A stretch of 64,000 nucleotides of DNA from Zygosaccharomyces rouxii (taxonomy: Eukaryota; Ascomycota; Saccharomycetes; Saccharomycetales; Saccharomycetaceae): assembly GCF_000026365.1 (NCBI RefSeq), contig NC_012991.1, positions 806,001-870,000 of the forward strand, given 5' to 3'. A program made the translations under genes and the position numbers. Each line of letters begins with the position of its first letter. The first letter of the stretch is position 1. Below, one piece after another: positions 12,527-22,831 of the stretch. Under the pieces are notes generated by a model. The model had not been told where the DNA came from and did no database searches. It worked only from the letters and a program-made list of their open reading frames with translations.

Positions 12527-13282
12527 GATGGAAAGCTAGACCGTAAACGAATATTTGGAGGAGAACAAGAGAGTAAAAGACTTGATTCCAATAATTGTGA
12601 TAAAGTGTATTTATGGTTATTTTTCTTCCTTTCCCTTGCCTTCGGATTGTAATTAAAGCTTTCTTGATCTCACAGTGATTGAAGCACTGAAGGAAAAAAA
12701 TTCACGTTGAAATTAAAATTGCGTTGGAATAAGCCCGTTGTAAGAAAGAAAAAAATAAAGTCAGATCGGTTGACATCACGCGGCGTGCGTATGTGAGGTT
12801 AACTACTCTAACAGTAATATTACAAGGATCATTAATACTACTAGTACTATTACTGTCATTAGTATCATTATTAATAGTACTGCCACCAATAATAACGACT
12901 CCCTCTGCATGTACGATACCAATGTCCGGGCGCGACATTGTAAGATCTTATATAATGTAATCTAAGTGAAAGAATTGGTTAAAAGAACGGGAGAAAAGCA
13001 GAAAACAGACGTAATTACTTGTTAATACCGACCACATATTTCGAGGTAGTCTTTCAAACTGAGTCCTGGATGATTACTATTTGAAACTGTATGTAATCTT
13101 CTTATCTTGTTCCTTTGTTCTGCATTGAGTGAAAAGGAATCGAAGAAGGTTCGTTTATTGTGACAGTATATTGAGCTGATGGAAAACGATTTACCTGCAT
13201 TATAAAGCATTGTACTCGATAGACACACAGAAACACTCATACACATACAACTTTCAGTTAACTAGAGGAAAGATAGAGAAAA
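12527..13282. promoter_or_regulatory. Divergent CYR1/COX17 intergenic region
   Basis: These 756 bp lie between two divergent starts. A simple-sequence stretch rich in ATTA/ACTA trinucleotides runs from about 12835 to 12900. Open frames here (for example 12702-12938 minus) encode low-complexity peptides without family resemblance. I recognise no RNA gene. Confidence 0.45.
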
Positions 13283-13435
13283 ATGAGTGATAAGCAAAAG
13301 CCCTGTTGCGTTTGTTTAAACGAAAAGGATCAAAGAGACCAGTGCATCTTATTCAACGGACAAGATTCAGGTAAGTGCCAAGAATTTGTCAATAAATATA
13401 AGAAGTGTATGCAAGGATATGGTTTCCAGATTTGA
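13283..13435 (+). CDS. COX17: COX17, mitochondrial copper chaperone
   Basis: This 50-codon gene encodes Cox17, which carries Cu(I) in the intermembrane space to Sco1 and Cox11 for cytochrome c oxidase. The sequence shows the copper-binding KPCCVC motif at residues 6-11, then the twin-CX9C pairing cysteines: C21 in CILFNGQDS, C32 in GKCQEF and C42 in YKKCMQGYG. It lacks the long acidic N-terminal extension of the S. cerevisiae protein (69 residues). A GGTAAGT string inside codon 29-31 resembles a splice donor, but the frame continues through conserved residues, so no intron is used. A Puf3-type site follows the stop. Confidence 0.96.
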   Translation: MSDKQKPCCVCLNEKDQRDQCILFNGQDSGKCQEFVNKYKKCMQGYGFQI

Positions 13436-14263
13436 GGAATTTCGTTTTTGAGTGCCTGTATATATTTTCGAGCTCTCCCCCATGCCAATCCCATATATGT
13501 ATATGTGTATAATTTGAAAAGGAGTTAATATTCTGAGATGTAGTGTTACTTGTGGGCCACGTGATGATATATTGGACGACTCACATAGAAAATTCATGTG
13601 CCGCTGTTCGGGTAATCATTGTATTAAGGTTATATTAACCGCCGAGGTAGACGGAGACAAGGAGAAGAGCCGCGGCGACTTATGGACAGTGTACCTGGGA
13701 GTGCAAAGGATGCTACGAAAATTGAGGGAACAGGAATTTGTAACGAGGGGAAACCAATGCGTTGGGGGGATCTGGGGCATTTAAAAATAGCATCTAGCTG
13801 AACAGAGATTGTTGTTAATTAACTTATAGGGAGAAGACAGTTTACGAGTGTGGCGGGTAATGGCGGCTTTGGTTTTCGTTTATAAAAGAAGCAAGTTGAG
13901 TGAACGTAATAAGCAGCTATCTACGGGTTAAATTGCCAATGTTCTCAGCGTACAAAGTATAGTTCGAAAATATGCACTGGAAAAGAAAACGTTCATCGGC
14001 GATAAGGTGTCAGTAAATGTGTGGGCTTCAGCGTTATTTTGTTGCATAGATGCGAATTTGCTTGCCGTACACCCTATACTACGAATGGTACAATAGTAAG
14101 GAAAAGAACTGTAACAGGTTTCATTTTCTGCAGCAGTTTACGCTTGAACTAAAGAAATTACTGAGGTGGTAGATTCGGTCGCTGTTACCCGGAGAAGCGC
14201 TCTTGACAATCTTTTCCTCATGGCTGAATCTTTTTTTAATAATGCATCTATCTAGAGCTCTCG
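13436..14263. other. COX17 3' region and MEU1 upstream region
   Basis: These 828 bp separate two genes on the same strand. Besides the Puf3 site they hold a CACGTGAT at 13558-13565, a perfect Cbf1-type site on the minus strand but about 700 bp before MEU1. Close to MEU1 are two short upstream ORFs, at 14220-14255 and 14242-14274. An open frame of 70 codons at 13572-13784 shows no family resemblance. Confidence 0.45.
13455..13464 (+). promoter_or_regulatory. Puf3 binding site in COX17 3' region
   Basis: CCTGTATATA lies 20 nt after the COX17 stop. It fits UGUA-H-AUA with a C at -2, the form preferred by yeast Puf3. In S. cerevisiae COX17 mRNA is the classic Puf3 decay target. Confidence 0.75.
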
Positions 14264-15265
14264 ATGAGAAATAGCTGTATCAGGCTCAGGCAACTCTTAC
14301 GATCAAAGATGACCAATTCAACTCTACCAACACACTTCGATGGTGAAATAGACTTAGGTATCATTGGTGGTACCGGTCTTTACAAGTTAGACTGCCTAGA
14401 ACAAGTGGCAATCTTACCGGAGGTGCAGACGCCGTGGGGTAAAACTTCCTCTCCGATAACCATTTCCAAAGTTACTGGTGGCCGTAATCCCTTCCACGTT
14501 GCCTTCCTTGCACGTCACGGGTTACACCATCAATACCCACCCAGTAAAGTCCCCTTCAGAGCCAATATCGCCGCACTAAAACATTTGCGTTGTAAAGCTG
14601 TCCTATCGTTCAGTGCTGTCGGATCTCTACAATCCTATATCAAACCTCGTGATTTTGTTTTACCACAACAGATTATCGATCGTACCAAGGGGTTAAGGGA
14701 TCATTCTTATTTTAACGATGAAGGTCTTGTAGGCCACGTTATGTTCGGAGATCCATTCTCCCGCTCATTTGCCGATTATATCCATGGATTTCATCACGTT
14801 CTGGAAAATCCTGATTCACCATTACCATGTCTTTTACATCATGATAGAGAATTAACTGTGGTTTGTATGGAGGGACCTCAATTTTCCACTAGAGCCGAAT
14901 CTAGAATGTATAGAAATTTGGGAGCTCATGTTATCAATATGAGTGTAATCCCCGAGGCTAAATTAGCTCGCGAATGTGAATTACCTTATCAAATGGTCTG
15001 CATGTCTACCGATTATGATGCATGGAAAGAACACGAAGAACCTGTTACCGTGGAAAGTGTCATGAGTCATTTGGCTAATAACGGTAGAAATGCTAATTCC
15101 CTAGCATCTAATGTGGTCCAATCCATGGCTCGTGAATTACCTGAATTTATGAAATCTGGTGATGGTTTGAAGGGTTCTGTGAAATTTTCGATTTCTACTA
15201 AACCTGAAGCAATGTCAAAGGAAACTTTACAGAAGCTAAGATTTTTATTCCCAGATTACTGGTAA
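14264..15265 (+). CDS. MEU1: MEU1, methylthioadenosine phosphorylase
   Basis: The product cleaves 5'-methylthioadenosine to adenine and methylthioribose-1-phosphate, the first step of methionine salvage. The phosphate-binding GIIGGTGLY is at 32-40, the substrate loop [16 protein letters not shown] near 202-217, and [10 protein letters not shown] near 246. Total length is 333, close to S. cerevisiae (337). The start is uncertain: the first ATG (14264) has a poor context (T at -3), while an in-frame ATG at codon 16 (14309) has A at -3. The 15 extra residues hold five basic and no acidic side chains. In S. cerevisiae this gene also neighbours POM34 and the PSR/YEH pair. Confidence 0.95.
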   Translation: MRNSCIRLRQLLRSKMTNSTLPTHFDGEIDLGIIGGTGLYKLDCLEQVAILPEVQTPWGKTSSPITISKVTGGRNPFHVAFLARHGLHHQYPPSKVPFRANIAALKHLRCKAVLSFSAVGSLQSYIKPRDFVLPQQIIDRTKGLRDHSYFNDEGLVGHVMFGDPFSRSFADYIHGFHHVLENPDSPLPCLLHHDRELTVVCMEGPQFSTRAESRMYRNLGAHVINMSVIPEAKLARECELPYQMVCMSTDYDAWKEHEEPVTVESVMSHLANNGRNANSLASNVVQSMARELPEFMKSGDGLKGSVKFSISTKPEAMSKETLQKLRFLFPDYW

Positions 15266-15335
15266 AGTGTAAAACAGTATTAGTAGTAGTAAGTAACATG
15301 CATTTGTATGTGTGTATGTATATATATGAGTACGT

Positions 15336-16451
15336 CTATGTTTTTTTCCTTGGTGTCGGAGAGTTCATCATATAGGTATATTTACTACTGGGGATATAAC
15401 CAGTTTTACCCGCCGGTGTAGCCGCCAGACCCGAGGGGAACAATCCAGTGCTGGAATTTGAAATGTTTTTCGTATTCGGATGCATTCTATTACTCAAAGC
15501 TGATTGTGATAGTCCAAATGCATTGACTCTGTTGACAAAGGCGCTCTGAGTAACATTCTTAGAGATGATAGAGTCAGCCTCTTGTTTCTGTCTCGATTTC
15601 ATTGGTGTCTCTAAAGATTTGAAAAGGAAAGGTGTATTAGGTGGTTCTGGAGGTGCTGTATTAGATTCCTTAGATGATACCAATTCAGATTCTTTAACCA
15701 ATTCATGGTGAACAATTGAATCATCAGATTGATCAACAACGCCTAACAACTGTCTCTGATTCTCGTTTAACGGTAAATCGTCCGTTTTCACTTTAGATAA
15801 TAATCTCCTGAGTGAAAATAATATATTGATTATCACAATCAAATGGAACATAAAATTTAAGTTTGACCAGTTCAATTTATTCCATAATGATGGATATCTG
15901 TTGTAAAATCGGTTGAAAAAACCAACTATGCTATTATTGCTATTGATGTTGCGTTGTACTAGCTCTCTATTGATCCACGATACCCATTCCTTACCTATTT
16001 TAGAGTGTTTAGCCAGCGTACTACAAAATTTGCTTAAAAGATCCCAGATAGCCCATGCTATTATGTTAACTACCAACCTCTGTGTCTCCCATTCTTTATT
16101 AACAGTTCTCTGGGCTAGTGTATGCAGAACAGGATTTTCAAAAGACCCGATTTCATTCGATGTTGATGCAGGAACCTGTGAGATTGGTGGTGAGGATCTA
16201 GTTACAGTCGATGTTGTCGCTACCGGCGTACCCTTTCCTCCAGTATGAGACAATTTGTGCTGGTTTGTATGTACATCCAATTGCCCATTGGGGCCCGAAA
16301 GGATTTTGTTCTTGTAAAGTTTTGGTGAATCCTTGGCTACTCTCTGCCTCAAAGAAGTGAACTGCTCTCTAGAAATTGGCCTAGAAGGTGTAGCAAGTTC
16401 AACCATATCGATAAAACCCAACACAACAAACACCAATGTCTTTCTTATCAA
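15336..16451 (-). CDS. POM34: POM34, nuclear pore membrane protein
   Basis: The product of up to 371 residues matches Pom34, one of the integral membrane nucleoporins that anchor the pore, acting with Ndc1 and Pom152. Two hydrophobic segments lie at about 125-146 and 198-215, both termini being polar. The C-terminal half has family landmarks FLFKSLETPMKSRQKQ and YIPSSKYTYMMNS. Met16 (16406), beginning MVELATPSRPIS, may be the real start, since the preceding 15 residues do not look like the rest of the polar N terminus. It is convergent with MEU1, as in S. cerevisiae. Confidence 0.88.
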   Translation of the reverse strand: MIRKTLVFVVLGFIDMVELATPSRPISREQFTSLRQRVAKDSPKLYKNKILSGPNGQLDVHTNQHKLSHTGGKGTPVATTSTVTRSSPPISQVPASTSNEIGSFENPVLHTLAQRTVNKEWETQRLVVNIIAWAIWDLLSKFCSTLAKHSKIGKEWVSWINRELVQRNINSNNSIVGFFNRFYNRYPSLWNKLNWSNLNFMFHLIVIINILFSLRRLLSKVKTDDLPLNENQRQLLGVVDQSDDSIVHHELVKESELVSSKESNTAPPEPPNTPFLFKSLETPMKSRQKQEADSIISKNVTQSAFVNRVNAFGLSQSALSNRMHPNTKNISNSSTGLFPSGLAATPAGKTGYIPSSKYTYMMNSPTPRKKT

Positions 16452-17154
16452 CCGCTTCCCGATTCAATATTATAGTTTTCTGTAGTATCGAATTAAAATT
16501 ATTCGGTCAAGACTGTTTCAAGAGGTCCTCTTTGACGAAGAAAAAGCTTGGCGACAAAAAATTTAAGTGGCGAATCTTCAAAATAGAAATAGAATGAATC
16601 ACTTGACAAGTAAAGGAGAATAGTAAGGATTCAATCTCGTAACCTGGAGAAAAAAAGGAGTCTCTGGTGGCTGTTTCCATTAGGAACTATCGGGAAGTGT
16701 TGTGTTGCTGTTACAAAGCTGTACAACGTCACCCCTTTCGAATTATTGAACAATAACGACGACAACAAGAGTCTTTAAAAAAATTTGAAAAGTTGAAAAA
16801 GTGGTAGTTAAACTTGTGTCCATCCATCAGGTTCAGATAAGATAATTGAGGATATCCAGAGGTTTTGGAATAGTAACATTGGTATTGATACTAATTTTTA
16901 ACATTATTATTAGTAAATCCCATTTGCTACTCCGACTAAGCCGAAATTAACAATTGAACTTCACCATTCCTTTTTTTTTTTTTTTTTTTTTGTTAAAAAG
17001 AAAGACAAAATTCAAGAGGGTATTTTGATAGAAAGGAAGTAAAACTTAAGCTCACGCTTACGCTTAGATTGGTTTTGGTTTTTGGTTCTTTTATTTTCCA
17101 ATTTTCCATTTATTCTAGAGAGAGAGCGTTAATTAAGCTCTTTTAATAAATTCA
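16452..17154. promoter_or_regulatory. Divergent POM34/PSR1 intergenic region
   Basis: These 703 bp hold the promoters of both genes. A 21-base T run at 16971-16991 is the most obvious element and would exclude nucleosomes. One CCCCT (stress-element core) occurs near 16731. No RNA gene is recognised. Confidence 0.45.
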
Positions 17155-18603
17155 ATGGGATTTATTTCATCGATATTTTGTTGCTCATCGGACTCATCGC
17201 AGGCGACTTCTAAGTGGGACAACAGACAACTGAACCCGAGATCACAACAGCTAAAAGGACAGCAACAAGCTAGTAATAAAGCTAATTTATATTCTACAAG
17301 GGGTATGAGTACTAGTACGAATTCGAATCTAAATCTTAAATCGAACTCGAATACTACAGCACCGTCACACCTTCCAAGGTCAAAGCAACAGCCCAATAAT
17401 AGTGCCGATAGTAACAAATTTACTAGGCAACCTTCTGTGAAGAACTCAGCAGATAATCAAGATTTACAAAGAATGGAGGCTCTTGAAAAAAACCGTGATA
17501 ACGGTACGAACAATAATGATGGTATTAGTTTTTCATCTTTAAATTCAACACCAAAAACAAGCGAAAAATCGGATAGAGATGAACGATCGAGTAGAAAGTC
17601 TAAAGATGACATAAAGGAAAAGGAAAAGGATATCCAAGCAGGGAAAGAGGAAAATGAAAAAGAGAAAGAACTGCAAAATCATAGCGGCTCCGGTGAAGTA
17701 GAAAAGCAGGGAGTTTATGTTTATGCAGGTGACACAGATACTAGTACGGGTGGATCGAGCTATGATCATCATTCTCAATTACCACAATCTACAACGGCGA
17801 CAACGGTTACGGGTTCTAACCAAGTATCACAATCACCAGATTCACAAGAAACAACAACGACGGTTCAGGAGGGTGAGAATGTTAGTAGCAGTGCTGATGA
17901 TACTGATGTCGCTTTAAATCAAAGTAAAAGTCATGAAGATGAAGTGGATCCTGATATGGATGTTGATGCGGTACCACCTTATGGTGAAGAAGAAGAATTT
18001 GTTGATTTAACAGAATTACAACTAGGTCAATATCATGCTGCTGGTTGTAATACACTTTTACCACCACAATCCAAACATCTTTCTGGTAAAAAATGTTTGG
18101 TGTTAGATTTAGATGAGACGTTGGTTCATTCCTCTTTCAAATATTTAAAAGGTGCCGATTTTGTCTTACCTGTTGATATTGATGATCAAATCCATAACGT
18201 TTATGTCATGAAGAGGCCCGGTGTTGATGAATTTTTGAAGAAAGTTGGTTCCCTTTTTGAAGTTGTTATTTTTACAGCAAGTGTGGCACGTTATGGTGAT
18301 CCCTTACTAGACATTTTGGATAAACATAAATCCGTTCATCATAGATTATTCCGAGAAGCTTGTTATAATTATGAAGGAAATTATATCAAAAATCTGTCGC
18401 AGATTGGTAGACCTTTATCGGAAATAATAATTTTGGACAATTCTCCGGCTTCTTACATTTTCCACCCTCAACATGCAATTCCAATTTCCTCCTGGTTTTC
18501 TGATACTCATGATAATGAATTGTTAGATATTATCCCGCTATTGGAAGATTTATCAGAGCAATCCGTTCCTGACGTTGGCAAAGTGCTGGACATCACAATA
18601 TAG
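17155..18603 (+). CDS. PSR1: PSR1/PSR2-type plasma membrane phosphatase
   Basis: The 482-residue product is the single counterpart of the S. cerevisiae pair Psr1/Psr2, HAD-family phosphatases that act with Whi2 in sodium and general stress responses. The N terminus [10 protein letters not shown] places cysteines at 9 and 10, the palmitoylation sites that hold the family at the plasma membrane. A low-complexity, charged linker runs to about 300. The catalytic FCP1-type domain follows, with the DLDET nucleophile motif near 317 ([14 protein letters not shown]), [11 protein letters not shown], and ILDNSPASY near the end. Having one gene where S. cerevisiae has two ohnologs fits an unduplicated genome. 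Confidence 0.95.
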   Translation: MGFISSIFCCSSDSSQATSKWDNRQLNPRSQQLKGQQQASNKANLYSTRGMSTSTNSNLNLKSNSNTTAPSHLPRSKQQPNNSADSNKFTRQPSVKNSADNQDLQRMEALEKNRDNGTNNNDGISFSSLNSTPKTSEKSDRDERSSRKSKDDIKEKEKDIQAGKEENEKEKELQNHSGSGEVEKQGVYVYAGDTDTSTGGSSYDHHSQLPQSTTATTVTGSNQVSQSPDSQETTTTVQEGENVSSSADDTDVALNQSKSHEDEVDPDMDVDAVPPYGEEEEFVDLTELQLGQYHAAGCNTLLPPQSKHLSGKKCLVLDLDETLVHSSFKYLKGADFVLPVDIDDQIHNVYVMKRPGVDEFLKKVGSLFEVVIFTASVARYGDPLLDILDKHKSVHHRLFREACYNYEGNYIKNLSQIGRPLSEIIILDNSPASYIFHPQHAIPISSWFSDTHDNELLDIIPLLEDLSEQSVPDVGKVLDITI

Positions 18604-19239
18604 AGAACACTTACAAAAAAACAAAAAAAAAAAAACAAAAAAAAACAAAATAAAAATTATAATAGTATTTCTTATTTTTTTTTATTATTACAAGATTCCA
18701 ATGATAGAAATCCAATTTCATTCGATACATGCCTCCTGTCACCCTTTTCCATTAACGCTGGTTTAAGTTATATTACTGTCATGGCGATTATTTTCTCGAA
18801 TACTACTTTTTTAACAACCTTTCACTGGCCCTTATCCTACTTCTTTCGTGGACAATTTACAATACCGCTTTCAACCTGGTTGAAGAAGAATAAAAACAAA
18901 GTAGACAATCAGATATACCGATCTTTTTGCACTTTTTTTTTTCTTTTTCTCTTTTTTTTTGTCCAATTTCAAATTCATATTTGAACACACCACCCTCCTG
19001 GCACGTCCTAATGAAATGGAATTCCCTGATATAAAGGAAGCTGGTTCTCCCTGTCTTGTCCACTTATCATTGAAATGGTAATTCAGAAGTAAACAAAAAA
19101 TAATAAGGCGATGTCAAATGAAAGCCCAACAAGTATACATAAAATATGATTATATAACCTTATAAATATTTGAATATGACCGTGTAATATACATTATATG
19201 AGGAATTTGTTGCAACGACGTCCCTATTATATTGATTGC
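18604..19239. other. Convergent PSR1/SOF1 3' region
   Basis: These 636 bp lie between two stops facing each other. The first 60 bp are nearly pure A with C interruptions and probably serve 3' end formation. Short open frames here have homopolymer-derived sequences and no family resemblance. Confidence 0.5.
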
Positions 19240-20688
19240 TTATTCCTCATTACCACTTGGATTTTCTTCATCTTCATCTCTATTCTTTCTCCTTGGTTTA
19301 TCTTCATATTGATGAACTGTTCCTATAATTTGTTTACCTCTTTCAGGTACAAATGGTTTATCCTTCTTAGTACGTCTTTCGTTAAAATCTCTTCTCTTTA
19401 TCGAGTTTAATTCAATTCTCTTGATATCTTGAGCCTTCTTAACCACTTTTGGAACATGTCTGTGTCGACTAATTCTTCTAATTTCTGGCATATTCTTAAA
19501 TCTTTCTTTCAATTTTTCGTCGTATTCTAATTTATTCTTTTCACGGCTTGTCTTGGCGTTAGATCTATCCCATGCTTTACTTCTCCAGAGTCTGACATTT
19601 CCATCGTCTGATCCACTAACGATATATTTACTATCCATTGAATATTTTACTTGGAAAACGTGCTGCATTCTCTTTGTATGATAAACCTCTCTGGAGTGAC
19701 CATGGTTTGTCTTGAAGATTCTAATCGTTTTATCATAAGATCCGGTGACAATTTCATCACCTGTAGGAGCAAAATCAACATCCATAACAGCACTAACATG
19801 ATCTTTGAAAACATTCAATGCTCTATTCATCTTTCTCATATCGTAATAATAAGCATTATGATCTTCATTACCTGTAACGAAATTAAATGGTTCCATTGGA
19901 TTCCAACATAAGGAGTTGGTTCTCATTTGTTGAACAATCTTTTGTGTTGGTGAATTCGTTCTCAAATCATAAAGAACAATTGAATTATCACTACCGGTAC
20001 TTGCTAGAATGTTTGAATCGTTTTGATTAAATTTTACGCTTGTAATGTTGTCAGCCCCCCATGACAAGTTGGAAGTAGACTTAGACCTTGAAGTATCCCA
20101 TAGTTGAATTTGTGCACCACCAGTAACAAACGCAGAGTTTGACCTATGATGATCAATACCCTGAAATGAGTGGTCACCATAAAATGTCTTTAATAACCCC
20201 CTTGTGTTTAGATTTTGATCATCTTTGACATCGGCATAATCATCGGTATCCACGGACCAAAGCTTAACGGTCTTATCATCACCACATGATAACATGTATT
20301 GTAAATTTTTATTCTTAGACGCTAGTACTGGGCTAACACAAAGGCCTGTAACTATACCGTAGTGGGCCTTAAATGAACAAAGTTCTTCACTTGATGACAT
20401 ATTCCAAAATTTAACAACACCATCACCTGAACCAGTAGCCATTTTGTTTAAATCATGATAGTGTTTGGCAACCGCATACACACCATCTCTGTGGCCATAT
20501 CCCAATTGACCCACAAAAGGTTGAGCAAACATTCTTTCTATTTTGGTAGCATTGAGGGCTTTGGTATATTCTCTAGCTCTTTCAAATGGATGTAATTCAG
20601 GATCTAAATTTCTAGGTAATTGTGATTCCTGAGTGTTCCTCACTGGAACGTAATCATCTGGGTTTCTTTGTATAGTTTTGATCTTCAT
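19240..20688 (-). CDS. SOF1: SOF1, U3 snoRNP/SSU processome WD-repeat protein
   Basis: The 482-residue product matches Sof1, an essential WD40 protein of the small-subunit processome that works with U3 snoRNA in 18S rRNA maturation. The N-terminal MKIKTIQRNPDDYVP is a family signature. A seven-bladed WD propeller covers about 60-385, with repeats such as TGSGDGVVKFWNM and SGSDDGNVRLWRS. The basic C-terminal Sof1-like domain follows, including RHRHVPKVVKKAQDIKR. Length matches the S. cerevisiae protein (489). Two PAC elements upstream agree with ribosome-biogenesis control. Confidence 0.97.
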   Translation of the reverse strand: MKIKTIQRNPDDYVPVRNTQESQLPRNLDPELHPFERAREYTKALNATKIERMFAQPFVGQLGYGHRDGVYAVAKHYHDLNKMATGSGDGVVKFWNMSSSEELCSFKAHYGIVTGLCVSPVLASKNKNLQYMLSCGDDKTVKLWSVDTDDYADVKDDQNLNTRGLLKTFYGDHSFQGIDHHRSNSAFVTGGAQIQLWDTSRSKSTSNLSWGADNITSVKFNQNDSNILASTGSDNSIVLYDLRTNSPTQKIVQQMRTNSLCWNPMEPFNFVTGNEDHNAYYYDMRKMNRALNVFKDHVSAVMDVDFAPTGDEIVTGSYDKTIRIFKTNHGHSREVYHTKRMQHVFQVKYSMDSKYIVSGSDDGNVRLWRSKAWDRSNAKTSREKNKLEYDEKLKERFKNMPEIRRISRHRHVPKVVKKAQDIKRIELNSIKRRDFNERRTKKDKPFVPERGKQIIGTVHQYEDKPRRKNRDEDEENPSGNEE

Positions 20689-20784
20689 GCTTTAAACCTA
20701 TGACTAAGATATTACACGACTTAAAAATGATCCAAAAGCCTATTACACAGTATCTTTAGTGAATATAGCAGACGGAATAAGCTT

Positions 20785-20853
20785 GCGATGAGCTTATTGT
20801 TTGAATAATTTTCCATTTTTTTTTTTTTTCATCTTTTTCATGAAGCTCATCGC
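20785..20853. promoter_or_regulatory. Inverted pair of PAC elements upstream of SOF1
   Basis: GCGATGAGCTT at 20785-20795 and AAGCTCATCGC at 20843-20853 are exact reverse complements. Each contains a complete PAC motif (GCGATGAG), the site of Dot6/Tod6 repressors of ribosome-synthesis genes. They lie about 100-165 bp upstream of SOF1. Confidence 0.75.
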
Positions 20854-20875
20854 GATGACCTTTGACGAAAAAATT

Positions 20876-20990
20876 GAAAAAAAAAAAATAAAAAAAAATA
20901 AAAAAATAAAAAAATGGTAATAGTAATAGTAATGGTAATAGTGATAATAAATGATAATGTTAATATTAATATTAAAGTCTTGATATTTTA
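20876..20990. repeat. Simple-sequence tract upstream of SOF1
   Basis: A-rich runs interrupted by single T residues (20876-20915) pass into TAATAG/TGATAA-type trinucleotide repeats up to about 20990. This lies between the YEH stop and the PAC pair. Confidence 0.7.
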
Positions 20991-21009
20991 ATTTTATTAT
21001 TATCCTCTT

Positions 21010-22641
21010 CTATTGTTCTATCGTTGCCTCTTTGTTTGAAACCTTGGGGAGTCTCAAATTGGCCACCAGCGGTCTTCCGATACGTTCAATTGTATCATGA
21101 GCCCAAAGGACGTCTAAATGAGAGTATTCGTCGATGTACCAAATCTTGAAAAGTGAATGAGATTCATGTTGAATGAAATGGTTAATCAATTTTTCACCGT
21201 TGATTAACCTATCTTGTCTTGGAATGAACATCATAATGTGTGGGAAATCGGACACATTTTGCCTAGTTGAATTTAAATGAGGTTTTACCGGTTTCTCTAC
21301 AGGAGCTCCATTTTCTACAGGTAACCAAGTCTTGTCTGGTGGGAACATGATATCAGCACCATTTTTAAAGCTTACCTTATGTTTGGAAGGTGATAACCAC
21401 CACTGCATCAATTTATTGGAAATGTAAACAGGTGAAAAGAGAAAATGACGATCTCTTAATGGTCTATCCCAGAGTGAGTCATTCCAATCGAAGAGGTAAT
21501 TAAACATGATGTATGACATGAAGGGAATTATCACGACACCTTTAGTGATCTTCTTGGCAAATAACATCATGGGTAAAAATGATTTATTACCAAAACACCA
21601 TTTATGATCAATACCTAGCGACATAAATTTGATGAAACTTTTCTCAAATATTAATGGGCCCGGATAACATGCAGGTGATAATGCGACGAAATTCTCTAAT
21701 TTGTCCGCCAATCTAAATTCATCATCACCGTAAAGAACTTCACCATTAGTTAACCCGTAGAATCCCTGGGTAGTACCTTGAGAATGTGCAATCAATGTTA
21801 ATTTTTCATACTGCGTCTTTTCTAAAACGGTATTGACTAACGCCTTCATGTCGAACTTAACCATTTCATGAATATCCCAATCCCATTTTCTCCTTTTATC
21901 ATTTTTAAACTTCGATTTATTCCATTTTGGTTTTAACCCACACCTGTTATTACCTAACCAAATGTCGAATCCTGATTGATGCATGAAGTACGCCAGCGAC
22001 TTCCTACCACTAGAGGCAAACGAACCACTACTTTGCAAAAGCCCATGTAACATCAGTACTGGATGTAGACTCTTCTCGTCGTCATGTTTCAAATGCCATA
22101 AATCAAGAATAAATCCATCGTCAGTTTCCACTTCAAACTCTTCAATGGCAATTCCATATTGGGCGTAGTAGTATTTTAAATTGGGTACTAATTTCAAATC
22201 TTCAGCAGCAAGGATATCTTGAAATGGATTATCTTCCAATTCTTTTGTTGGTTTACCCTCATAGTTACATTCGTTAAACGTTCTTGCCTCGTCTGGTCTT
22301 GTCTCAAAACTAGTTATGGTATGATCAAATTCGATGTTGTTTTCAGGATCCTCCTCTAGGTTTCCTTCATCGTTCAAAGGTGATGATGATGAAATTGATC
22401 CACTTCTGTGTGCCCGTGAACCACCTCCACTCGTTGTAGAAGTCGGTCTCTTGATATGAGTTCTTGAACTCCTGGTATCTCTGTAATCATGACGTCTACG
22501 AAAATGCACAGTGACAAAATTGTGCCATAGTGCTAGAATTGCGACTGCTGTTAGGAAACAGTTCAATATGATTCCTGAAATCAATTTGTAGTAGATATCT
22601 ATAAGTATTCTTAACATTGGGAGACCGCTGGACTGCACCAC
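21010..22641 (-). CDS. YEH1: YEH1/YEH2-type steryl ester hydrolase
   Basis: The 543-residue product is an acid-lipase-family hydrolase that releases sterol from steryl esters; Yeh1 sits on lipid droplets and Yeh2 at the plasma membrane in S. cerevisiae. A hydrophobic anchor occupies about 15-37. The lipase core has LMLHGLLQSSGSF near 197 and the nucleophile elbow LIAHSQGTTQGF with Ser near 287. A C-terminal Asp/His region, DEYSHLDVLW, supplies the catalytic His near 510. The single gene stands for both S. cerevisiae paralogs. It is transcribed away from IRC25 with only 190 bp between starts. Confidence 0.93.
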   Translation of the reverse strand: MVQSSGLPMLRILIDIYYKLISGIILNCFLTAVAILALWHNFVTVHFRRRHDYRDTRSSRTHIKRPTSTTSGGGSRAHRSGSISSSSPLNDEGNLEEDPENNIEFDHTITSFETRPDEARTFNECNYEGKPTKELEDNPFQDILAAEDLKLVPNLKYYYAQYGIAIEEFEVETDDGFILDLWHLKHDDEKSLHPVLMLHGLLQSSGSFASSGRKSLAYFMHQSGFDIWLGNNRCGLKPKWNKSKFKNDKRRKWDWDIHEMVKFDMKALVNTVLEKTQYEKLTLIAHSQGTTQGFYGLTNGEVLYGDDEFRLADKLENFVALSPACYPGPLIFEKSFIKFMSLGIDHKWCFGNKSFLPMMLFAKKITKGVVIIPFMSYIMFNYLFDWNDSLWDRPLRDRHFLFSPVYISNKLMQWWLSPSKHKVSFKNGADIMFPPDKTWLPVENGAPVEKPVKPHLNSTRQNVSDFPHIMMFIPRQDRLINGEKLINHFIQHESHSLFKIWYIDEYSHLDVLWAHDTIERIGRPLVANLRLPKVSNKEATIEQ

Positions 22642-22831
22642 TACTACACTGGCTTGGGAAAGTTTCTATTCAATATTCCTTGTAGTGTTATTTTTGTCTA
22701 GGTTTGTTTGTGTACTTTTTTCAATCATTTTCCCTTCGAGGCTCAAAGGTTGAAGAACTTCAAAAGATTGCAATTGACGATGCAAATGGCAAAATTAGAT
22801 AGGGGGAAGAAGTGGGAAAAGATTCCAGAAT

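Noticed and set aside
13369..13376. GGTAAGT in COX17 as a splice donor
   Set aside because: The frame continues through the conserved cysteines and GYGF end, and no branch sequence plus acceptor is needed.
13558..13565. CACGTGAT as centromere element CDEI
   Set aside because: No AT-rich CDEII-like stretch and no TTTCCGAAA-type CDEIII nearby. The same holds for ATCACGTG near 26578.
13572..13784. 70-codon open frame between COX17 and MEU1
   Set aside because: No resemblance to any family I know and no conserved position. It may be chance, though I cannot exclude a small gene.
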